Shown here: positions 1 to 6,508 of the stretch, piece after piece
Numbering within the stretch: the first letter of the stretch is position 1
Layout of the letters: each line of letters starts with the position of its first letter
From: Anaerolineae bacterium
GTDB lineage: Bacteria > Chloroflexota > Anaerolineae > JAAYZQ01
Reading direction: 5' to 3'
Assembly: GCA_016926595.1 (NCBI GenBank)
Contig: JAFGOG010000219.1
Location: forward strand, 1 to 8,561
DNA: 8,561 nucleotides
The notes under the pieces: generated by a model
What the model saw: the letters and a program-made list of their open reading frames with translations, nothing else
What the model was told of the DNA's origin: nothing
Databases searched by the model: none
Program-made: the position numbers and the translations under genes

Positions 1-1
1 A

Positions 2-2062
2 CACTGTCAAACCCAACTGCTTTTTGACGAACTCCTGCAAGCAGTACGAGAAGCCAATCCTCGACAATATGAGCGGTACCAGGCCCAACTTTGCAGCGAC
101 AGCGCAGTCCATCTCCCTGCACCCCAGATCCCCCACAACCTGCCGCCACGCAGCGAGTTCATAGGCCGGGAAGTGGAGAAAGCCCGCATCCACGAAGCAC
201 TCCGCTCGCGCTATTTCCTGATCAGCATCGACGGCATTGGGGGCATCGGCAAGACCTCTCTGGCCCTGGAAGTGGCCTACGAGTGCCTCCAAGCCAGTCA
301 GAGCGATGACCCACCCGAGGGGCTCGTGACCTTTGACAGCTTTGTGTGGGCTACAGCTAAGGACCGCGATCTGACACTGAACACCCTGCTCGATGCCATT
401 GCCCTCACGCTGGACTATCCCGGCATGGTGCAACGCCCGCTGGACCAAAAACGCATCGGTGTGGAGAAACTACTCCGGGAGATACCTTGCCTGTTGATCG
501 TGGACAATTTCGAAACTGTGACCGATGATGAGGTGAAGGACTTTTTGCGCTATCTGCCTGAACCGTCGAAAGCGCTCATCACCACCCGTGAACAGAATCT
601 GAGCCACGTCTGGGCCATTTCACTCAAGGGGTTGGAAGAGCCAGAAGCGTTGGCACTTATCCGTGGTGAGGGTCGGCGCCTGGGACTGCCATCCATCGAG
701 GAAGCAGAGGATACAATGCTCCTGTACCTCCATAAAGCCACCGGTGGCATACCCTTGGCCCTCAAGTGGTCGGTAGGACAGATCAAGCAACGTGGACAGT
801 CGCTAGATGGCGTCCTTACAGCGCTACACGAAGCGAGGGGAAGCATCTTCGAAGATATTTTCGCCCGTTCTTGGGATTTATTGTCGCCGGACGCCCAGCA
901 AGTGCTCATGGTGATGCCCCTTTTTGCAACCTCGGCATCCAGAAATGCAATTGAGGCAACAAGCAAGGTGACTCACTTCGTCCTCGATGAGGCCCTTGGA
1001 CAATTGGTTGAGATGTTCTTGATAGATGTTACAGAGGAATTCGGGATTGCTCAATTACGCTACGGTATCCATCCACTCGTGCGCTCGTTTACTGGAGCAA
1101 AGATCCGCGCCCAAATAGGTTTCGAGCAACGTGCTCGCTCGCGACTGGTATCCTACTATGTCCAAGAATGTGCTGAAAAAGGTGGCTGGGTAAAGCCTCA
1201 AGGCCTTCGTTGGATCGAAATCGAGTTTCCTAATATCGTCTCTGCGATCGAGCAGGCAAACCTTGATGGTGAATGGATGGCAGTCACTTCGATCTTTGGG
1301 AACATTGCTTTCTTTCTCGGCTCATACGGCTTTCGAGGAGAGGGCGTGAAGTACGGAAACATGGCATTAGAATCCGCGCGAAAAGCTAGAGATCCTTCAG
1401 CAATTGCTCTGTGTCAGCATGCTCTCGGCTGGCTTTCATGGAAACAGGGCCATTACCAAGAAGCCCTAGTATTGCTCCGAACTGTCCCTCAACTACACTT
1501 GGAGACGGGAGACACTGACTGGGCTAACCGGGCCAGGATCACTTTGGCCAAGTCAGCAGTAGCACAAGGCGATCTCGAGTTCGCTAGTGAAGTTATCAGT
1601 AACCTAAGAAGTGAAGATCAAAAAGTAGTAGAGCATGGATTATTAACAGTGAAAGGACGTATCGCGCTCAAATCGGGCGATTTAGATAGGGCAAAAGCCC
1701 TTCTGCTTCGCGCTCTTGAGATCGCAACGGACAAAGAGTATCGGATCTGGATGGGAGGTCGCTACATAGATCTTGGCAATGTTGCTCTTGCACAAAACCA
1801 GATCGATGAAGCTGACAACTACTTTGCGGAGGGACTCAGGTTTAGCCAAGAGTACTATCGACGAGACAAAATAGCGAGAGCGAATTATGGGTTGGCTAGA
1901 GTACGTGCCTGCCGTGGAACTTTTGATGAAGCTCTCAGCCTTGCACACAGGGCACGAGATCAGTTTTTTAGAATGGGCATGCAACAAGAGGTGAAGGATG
2001 CCGATGCTTTCTTGCAGCAATTGAGAGACTCTTGCCAGGCTAGAGGACAGGCGAGCCAATGA
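2..2062 (+). CDS. STAND/NB-ARC ATPase with TPR-like sensor tail, 5' partial
   Basis: A signal-transducing P-loop ATPase of the STAND class, known as switch proteins that oligomerise after ligand sensing and often act in phage defence. The reading frame is open from the window edge, so the true start lies upstream. A GTG at 173 is a poor start because it would cut into the conserved linker NLPPRSEFIGRE just before the P-loop. Counting from the first visible codon (686 residues): Walker A GIGGIGKTS with K84; Walker B LLIVDNFE with D168; sensor ALITTRE with R196; the GGIPLAL motif at about 248-254; and HPLVR at 357-361 in the place of the MHD motif after a winged-helix region. Residues about 420-680 form helical repeats of TPR type (for example WLSWKQGHYQEALVLL), the probable sensor. 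The first ~45 visible residues are helical and may be the end of an adaptor or effector domain. The stop overlaps the methylase start. GC drops after about 840. Ligand and effector are unknown. Confidence 0.93.
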   Translation, partial: HCQTQLLFDELLQAVREANPRQYERYQAQLCSDSAVHLPAPQIPHNLPPRSEFIGREVEKARIHEALRSRYFLISIDGIGGIGKTSLALEVAYECLQASQSDDPPEGLVTFDSFVWATAKDRDLTLNTLLDAIALTLDYPGMVQRPLDQKRIGVEKLLREIPCLLIVDNFETVTDDEVKDFLRYLPEPSKALITTREQNLSHVWAISLKGLEEPEALALIRGEGRRLGLPSIEEAEDTMLLYLHKATGGIPLALKWSVGQIKQRGQSLDGVLTALHEARGSIFEDIFARSWDLLSPDAQQVLMVMPLFATSASRNAIEATSKVTHFVLDEALGQLVEMFLIDVTEEFGIAQLRYGIHPLVRSFTGAKIRAQIGFEQRARSRLVSYYVQECAEKGGWVKPQGLRWIEIEFPNIVSAIEQANLDGEWMAVTSIFGNIAFFLGSYGFRGEGVKYGNMALESARKARDPSAIALCQHALGWLSWKQGHYQEALVLLRTVPQLHLETGDTDWANRARITLAKSAVAQGDLEFASEVISNLRSEDQKVVEHGLLTVKGRIALKSGDLDRAKALLLRALEIATDKEYRIWMGGRYIDLGNVALAQNQIDEADNYFAEGLRFSQEYYRRDKIARANYGLARVRACRGTFDEALSLAHRARDQFFRMGMQQEVKDADAFLQQLRDSCQARGQASQ

Positions 2063-2090
2063 TAGAGAACTCCAAACGTCTCATCGAACA
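840..2090. other. Low-GC sensor half of the STAND gene
   Basis: G+C falls from 37-39 of 60 in lines near 121-240 to 27/60 at 1021 and 25/60 at 1621, then jumps to 40/60 at 2101. The left edge is near 840, after the GGIPLAL motif. The right edge lies about 30 bases inside the methylase gene. The segment codes for the winged-helix region and the repeat tail. Edges come from hand counts and are approximate. Confidence 0.45.
2059..2062 (+). promoter_or_regulatory. ATGA stop-start overlap (translational coupling)
   Basis: The STAND gene stop (TGA, 2060-2062) and the methylase start (ATG, 2059-2061) share four bases. A weak GAGG at 2043-2046 lies 12 bases before the ATG, further than ideal, so the methylase probably depends on ribosomes finishing the STAND gene. 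This places both genes on one transcript. Confidence 0.8.
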
Positions 2091-4818
2091 CTCCCTCCCC
2101 CTGGACGCCATCAGCGCCCAGTCAGCCCGTGAAAAGTCGATCCGCCACGGGCACATCTCCACCCTGCACATCTGGTGGGCGCGGCGACCGCTGGCCGCCT
2201 GCCGGGCCGCCGTCTTCTCCGCGCTGGTCGACGCCCCCGACGATCCCGCCGAGCGCGAGCGACTGGAGAAGCTGATCATCACCATCGTCGATTGGGACCA
2301 GGTCAAGGCCGGCAACTCCCCGGCCATCGAACAAGCCCGGCGTATCATCCAGGAGCAGTGGGGCGATGAGACGCCCCGCGTGCTGGACATGTTCGCCGGC
2401 GGCGGGGCCATCCCCCTGGAAGCGCTGCGCCTGGGCTGCGAGGCCCACGCCCTGGACCTCAACCCAGTGGCCTACCTGCTCCTGCTCTGCACCCTGGTCT
2501 ACCCCCAGCGCTACGCCGAGGGCGTGCCCGGCTCGGCCCGCGCCCCCGAGCAAGGCCACCTGCCCAGTATGGAACCGACAGCCCGCCAACTGCGCATGGA
2601 GGGCCTGGACGCGCCGCCGGCCGAGCGCACCCTGGCCGACGACGTGCGCCGCTGGGGCGAGTGGGTACTGGAAGAGGCCCGCCAGGAGATCGGTCAGTTC
2701 TACGAGGACCCCGACGGCGGCACCGTAGTGGCCTACCTCTGGGCGCGGACGGCTCGCTGTCCCAACCCCGCCTGCGGCGCCGAGATGCCCCTGGTGCGCC
2801 AGTGGTGGCTGGCCCGGCGCGGCAAGCGCAAGCGCGTGGCCCTCAAGCCGATCGTGGACCGGGCGGAGAACGAGATCACCTTCGAGGTGGTGCGCGGCGA
2901 CGAGATCGACTTTGATCCTGGCGAGGGGACGATGCGCCGGGGATCGGTAACCTGTCTCTGTTGCGGCCAGACGGCGGACGCCAACTATCTGCGGCGTGAA
3001 GGGAAAGCCGGCAGATTGGGTGAGATGCCAATGGGTGTAGTGCTAACGAAGCCGGGCGAATTGGGCAAAGCGTACCGCCCGGTGACCGATATTGACCACA
3101 AAAACTATGCGGCAGCCCGAAATGCTCTGCAAAATCTCAAAGCAGCGGCCAAAGATGGCTCGAATCCACTGCCAAGTGAGCCCATCCCGACCACCGAACT
3201 GCGTCGCCTATCAGTTCCGCTCTATGGCATGGACACATGGGGCAAGCTATTCAACGCACGTCAAGCATTGGCCGTGATCACCTTCAGTAAGCAGGTGCAA
3301 CAAGTCTACAGTCGGGTAGTAGCCGAAACCCAAGATCCTGATTATGCCCAAGCCTTGGTTACCTACCTAGCTCTTGCCGTGGACCGTTTGGCAGACTACC
3401 TTTCTACCGGCACACGTTGGCGAACTACTGTCGAGGCAATGGCAGGCACTTTTGGCCGCCAGGCCCTTGCGATGGTGTGGGATTATCCAGAACTCAACCC
3501 TTTGGGTGACATTTCTGGATGGGATAGTTCGCTCGGTTGGATTGAACAGGTCATACGCCATTGTGCAGCAGCCAGTTCGCACGCAGGCAATGTTAAGCAG
3601 GGTACGGCTACACGTTTGCCTTACCCAGACAATCATTTTGATGCAGTGATCACCGATCCCCCCTATTATGATGCTGTGCCCTATTCTCACTTGGCCGATT
3701 TCTTCTATGTTTGGCTCAAACGCATCTTGGGGGACGTTCATCCAGATGTTTTTCGCACGCCTCTAACTCCAAAAGGACCCGAAATCGTTCAAGACAGACC
3801 ACATTCGCTCTCGAGCAGCACAAAGAATGAGAGTTTCTACGAGCACGAGATGACAAGAGCGTTTCGTGAAGCTGCCAGAGTGCTGAAGCCACGTGGTCTT
3901 TTCGTAGTCGTCTTTGCCCACAAGTCCACAGCAGCTTGGGAAACATTGATCTCCAGTTTACTTAACTCAGGTTTGGTGGTGACAGCCTCTTGGCCCCTGC
4001 ACACAGAGCGCCCAGGCCGTATGATCGCCTACGAGACCGCCGCCCTGGCCTCCTCCATCTTTCTCGTTTGTCGCAAGCACGCCGAGGCACGCGATGGCTA
4101 CTTTGACGCAGTGCGCGGCGAGCTCCAGGCGCGCATCCGCGAGCGGCTGGACTTTTTCTGGGAGCAGGGCATCCGCGGCGCCGACTTTTTCATCAGCGCC
4201 ATCGGCCCGGCGGTCGAGGTCTTTGGCCGCTACACTGCCGTGCGCCGCCTGTCGGGCCAGGAGGTGACCGTCGGCGAGCTACTCGACCTGGTGCAGCAGA
4301 TCGTGGCCGACTATGCCCTGAGTCGCATCTTGCACAACGGCAGCGTCGGCCACGTGGACCCGGTGACCCGCTTCTACGTGCTGTGGCGCTGGTCCTACGC
4401 CGGGGCCAGCGTGCCCTTTGACGACGCCCGCAAGCTAGCCCAGGCCCAGGGTGCCGAGGTCGACGAGCTAATGTCGCGGCTGGGCATCCTCAAGAAACGG
4501 GGCGAGAACGTGGACCTGCTGGGACCTCGCCAGCGGAGCAAGGACGAGGACTTGGGCGAGCCGGGACCCGGCGGCCGGCCGGTGCCGCTCATCGACGTGC
4601 TGCACCGTGCCTGCCTGCTGTGGAACCAGGGTGACCGCACCGGCCTGGCCGAGTTCCTGGGACGAACCGGTCACGCCAGCGACGAAGCCTTCTGGTCGCT
4701 GGCCCAGGATCTGTCCGATGTGCTGCCCGAAGGAGACAAGGAGAAGCAGATGCTGCAAGGGTTGGTGGGCAACAAGGAGCGGGTGGTGAGCCAGGTGCGG
4801 CAGGAGCGGTTGTTGTAG
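2059..4818 (+). CDS. DUF1156 adenine-specific DNA methyltransferase (COG1743 type) with zinc ribbon
   Basis: A 919-residue protein predicted to transfer a methyl group from S-adenosylmethionine to adenine in DNA, the modification arm of a restriction-like defence system. It starts with the DUF1156 signature (LPLDAISAQSAREKSIRHGH, then HIWWARRPLAACRA). The SAM-binding motif I is VLDMFAGGG at 108-116, followed by an acidic ALDLNP strand. Two cysteine pairs, C234/C239 and C299/C302, make a zinc ribbon. Motif IV, TDPPYYD, has its catalytic DPPY at 533-536. Motif I precedes motif IV with a long region between, as in alpha-class enzymes. The C-terminal part carries the TRFYVLWRWSY and VPFDDARKLAQ blocks that I associate with this family. 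The ATG at 2059 fits the usual family N-terminus and overlaps the preceding stop by four bases, so translation is probably coupled. The middle third (residues about 314-634) has much lower GC than both ends, hinting at exchange of the recognition region. The target sequence cannot be read from the protein. Confidence 0.96.
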   Translation: MIENSKRLIEHSLPLDAISAQSAREKSIRHGHISTLHIWWARRPLAACRAAVFSALVDAPDDPAERERLEKLIITIVDWDQVKAGNSPAIEQARRIIQEQWGDETPRVLDMFAGGGAIPLEALRLGCEAHALDLNPVAYLLLLCTLVYPQRYAEGVPGSARAPEQGHLPSMEPTARQLRMEGLDAPPAERTLADDVRRWGEWVLEEARQEIGQFYEDPDGGTVVAYLWARTARCPNPACGAEMPLVRQWWLARRGKRKRVALKPIVDRAENEITFEVVRGDEIDFDPGEGTMRRGSVTCLCCGQTADANYLRREGKAGRLGEMPMGVVLTKPGELGKAYRPVTDIDHKNYAAARNALQNLKAAAKDGSNPLPSEPIPTTELRRLSVPLYGMDTWGKLFNARQALAVITFSKQVQQVYSRVVAETQDPDYAQALVTYLALAVDRLADYLSTGTRWRTTVEAMAGTFGRQALAMVWDYPELNPLGDISGWDSSLGWIEQVIRHCAAASSHAGNVKQGTATRLPYPDNHFDAVITDPPYYDAVPYSHLADFFYVWLKRILGDVHPDVFRTPLTPKGPEIVQDRPHSLSSSTKNESFYEHEMTRAFREAARVLKPRGLFVVVFAHKSTAAWETLISSLLNSGLVVTASWPLHTERPGRMIAYETAALASSIFLVCRKHAEARDGYFDAVRGELQARIRERLDFFWEQGIRGADFFISAIGPAVEVFGRYTAVRRLSGQEVTVGELLDLVQQIVADYALSRILHNGSVGHVDPVTRFYVLWRWSYAGASVPFDDARKLAQAQGAEVDELMSRLGILKKRGENVDLLGPRQRSKDEDLGEPGPGGRPVPLIDVLHRACLLWNQGDRTGLAEFLGRTGHASDEAFWSLAQDLSDVLPEGDKEKQMLQGLVGNKERVVSQVRQERLL
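3000..3960. other. Low-GC segment inside the methylase gene
   Basis: Hand counts of single 60-base lines give 41/60 G+C at 2821 and 43/60 at 4081, but 30/60 at 3301, 30/60 at 3601 and 26/60 at 3661 (most other counted lines in the segment fall between 29/60 and 35/60). The change is within one uninterrupted reading frame and has fairly sharp edges near 3000 and 3960. The segment codes for residues about 314-634: everything between the zinc ribbon and just past the DPPY motif. Edges are approximate. It may be a recombined target-recognition block. Confidence 0.55.
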
Positions 4819-4839
4819 GCTCTGCCGGGTATCGATTGT

Positions 4840-4845
4840 GGAGGG
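4840..4845 (+). promoter_or_regulatory. Strong ribosome binding site for the membrane gene
   Basis: GGAGGG ends 6 bases before the ATG at 4852. It is the best Shine-Dalgarno match in the window and decides this start. The 33-base gap between methylase and membrane gene contains this site and no hairpin that would act as a terminator. Confidence 0.8.
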
Positions 4846-4851
4846 ATTTCC

Positions 4852-5568
4852 ATGACCGGTGAGGTTGCAGATTTCTTCTATCCGCTTGCTTTCTTGTTCC
4901 TTGTTCCCCTTGTCCTTGGCTTGCTTTGGTATGTTTTCGATGAAGAGAGAGGGAAGTTGGCTCGCAATCTCGGGCTTCCTCGAGCCATGTTCTCACTGAA
5001 TCTCGCATATGCTTACTTGTCCGTAGATGCCACTGTTTCCATTGTGACATGTCTGTCGCTGTATTATCTGACGTATACCGAGATTCCCGCGGCACTGTCT
5101 CCCACAGCTTGGCTTGTAAGATGGGGGGGAATAGCCTTGGTGGTGGCATTCTACGTACTGGAGTTCCCCATCAAGCCAATCGTCAGACTGCTCTGGCAAC
5201 CGTGGCTGGCCAGATGGAGAACACGGCCTGGTTGGCTCCAAGGGCTAAATGGAATCTCGAACAGTACGTGGGAGGATCTGCTTCTTCCTTGGGCAGAGGG
5301 GATGCGCGACTCTGCACATTGGCTTGGCCTCTGTATACTCGGAGGGGCAGTAGTGCCCTATCTAGGCATCCTGGCCGTATCGTGGATACTTGAGCAAATC
5401 GCACAAGAGATAGCTTTGTCCAAGCTGGCTATGGACATATTCGATCTTCTTTTGGCTCTGTCTGACTGGGGAGGCGCAATCGTTGTTGTGACCCTCCTGC
5501 TGAACCTTCTGTGGTTATCCCTACCAGATTCCACGATAGGCCTTATAGCGGGACACAAGGAGAACTGA
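4852..5568 (+). CDS. Polytopic membrane protein of unknown family
   Basis: I do not recognise this 238-residue protein. It is an integral membrane protein with about five hydrophobic helices: roughly 9-29, 53-73, 87-107, 157-180 and 205-224. The charge pattern (DEERGKLAR after the first helix; KPIVRLLWQPWLARWRTR after the third) puts the N-terminus outside and a 50-residue basic, tryptophan-rich loop (about 108-156) in the cytoplasm. Residues 181-203 form an amphipathic stretch between the last two helices. No enzymatic motif is visible. It starts behind a strong ribosome binding site and ends 3 bases before the next gene, so the two are surely co-translated and probably form a pair. It lies between two genes that normally work together in a methylase-ATPase defence system, at a lower GC (about 50%) than either, which suggests later insertion. 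A membrane-permeabilising or membrane-sensing role is possible but is only an inference from context. Confidence 0.87.
   Translation: MTGEVADFFYPLAFLFLVPLVLGLLWYVFDEERGKLARNLGLPRAMFSLNLAYAYLSVDATVSIVTCLSLYYLTYTEIPAALSPTAWLVRWGGIALVVAFYVLEFPIKPIVRLLWQPWLARWRTRPGWLQGLNGISNSTWEDLLLPWAEGMRDSAHWLGLCILGGAVVPYLGILAVSWILEQIAQEIALSKLAMDIFDLLLALSDWGGAIVVVTLLLNLLWLSLPDSTIGLIAGHKEN
5557..5562 (+). promoter_or_regulatory. Ribosome binding site for the coiled-coil gene
   Basis: AAGGAG lies inside the last codons of the membrane gene, 9 bases before the ATG at 5572. It supports that start and shows the pair is built for joint translation. Confidence 0.75.
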
Positions 5569-5571
5569 GAG

Positions 5572-6489
5572 ATGTCAAGGAGTATACACTCGAATGTCAG
5601 CAAAGGGCTCGAAGTCGGACTCTGGTTGATCAGCAACTTTGTATCATCATTCTCTACTCTGTCACTAGCCTGTCTGTTGAGTATCCCATCTGCCTGGCTG
5701 GCCGCATCTCTTGGGCTGTCAACCACAGTGTTTCTCCTCTTGTCAATCCCGTCCCTAGCAGTATCCCTTGTATTGATGCAGAGAAAACGTGTTGGAGAGC
5801 GAATTGCGAATGGTCTTGCTGGCCCAGTGCTGGGTCGGACCATTGACGTTGGGCAAACTCAAGCTGTGCAAGACGTTCATCGAATCTGGCGAGAGTTGCA
5901 GAAACTTAACAAAAGAGAACAAGCAGGCTGGGCCGCGTTGTATAGAGAAGTGTCTCTTGCAAAAAGAGATGTCTCTGGCTTTAAGCGCGCCATTTCAGAG
6001 CGGGAGGCTGTACTGAGGCAACTGCAGGCTTGGTCTTCCTCAAGAGGGAAACTGCAGAAGTCAATGAAAGAGGTCTCTCGAGTGGTGCAGCGCGACAAGA
6101 GACTTCGAGACAAACAGAACCGATACGGAGCGAAGGTAGCAAACCACTATCCGCGGATTCGGCAGGAGTACAATAACTTGGTACACTCCGAAGAACGTGA
6201 TCGGCACATGTGGGAGCGAAAACGAAAGGAGCTTGGGAATGCAATACGCGCCGCTGAGAGCGCTATGGCCCCAACCTTCTGGACAAAACTTGAGGCTTTA
6301 TGGAGAAAACAAAGGCTTGCCACTTTTGAGCGCTTGGGTCAGAAGCAGCGTGCGAAGATTGGTACTTGGTTACGGACGCCATTTGATCCTGAGCCTGCTC
6401 TGCAAAGACAGAAGGCCATGATCCAAAAGCTGGCAGGCCGCACGATAGAGTGCAGCGATGGGCGCGTGATACTTGATGTGAGGACGTGA
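5572..6489 (+). CDS. Membrane-anchored coiled-coil protein of unknown family
   Basis: I do not recognise this 305-residue protein. It has two N-terminal hydrophobic helices (about 15-38 and 46-69) with a short loop between them, followed by a basic QRKRVGER stretch that places the rest in the cytoplasm. Residues about 95-265 are strongly charged, helix-favouring and rich in K, R, E and Q, with almost no Gly or Pro until a break near 232-236. This looks like a long coiled coil or helical hairpin. The end (about 285-305, GRTIECSDGRVILDVRT) is predicted to be a small beta hairpin. There is no nuclease, protease or nucleotide-binding motif. A two-helix anchor plus long cytoplasmic tail next to a polytopic partner recalls the general plan of anchored sensor or motor proteins such as ZorA, but I see no sequence similarity to support homology. 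GC is about 50%, like its partner and unlike the flanking methylase end and ATPase. Confidence 0.86.
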   Translation: MSRSIHSNVSKGLEVGLWLISNFVSSFSTLSLACLLSIPSAWLAASLGLSTTVFLLLSIPSLAVSLVLMQRKRVGERIANGLAGPVLGRTIDVGQTQAVQDVHRIWRELQKLNKREQAGWAALYREVSLAKRDVSGFKRAISEREAVLRQLQAWSSSRGKLQKSMKEVSRVVQRDKRLRDKQNRYGAKVANHYPRIRQEYNNLVHSEERDRHMWERKRKELGNAIRAAESAMAPTFWTKLEALWRKQRLATFERLGQKQRAKIGTWLRTPFDPEPALQRQKAMIQKLAGRTIECSDGRVILDVRT

Positions 6490-6494
6490 GAATA

Positions 6495-6501
6495 GAGAAG
6501 G
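6495..6501 (+). promoter_or_regulatory. Ribosome binding site for the DUF499 ATPase
   Basis: GAGAAGG lies 7 bases before the ATG at 6509 in the 19-base gap after the coiled-coil gene. It is a moderate match and supports the ATG at 6509, which also gives the family-typical N-terminus. Confidence 0.65.
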
Positions 6502-6508
6502 TGCAGAT

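Noticed and set aside
173..175. GTG at 173 as the start of the STAND gene
   Set aside because: The frame is open upstream to the window edge and the conserved linker NLPPRSEFIGRE before the P-loop would be cut. No ribosome binding site precedes it.
4819..4851. Terminator or promoter between methylase and membrane gene
   Set aside because: The 33-base gap has no stable hairpin with a T run, and no convincing -35/-10 pair fits in it. It holds a ribosome binding site only, so read-through from the methylase is the simplest view.
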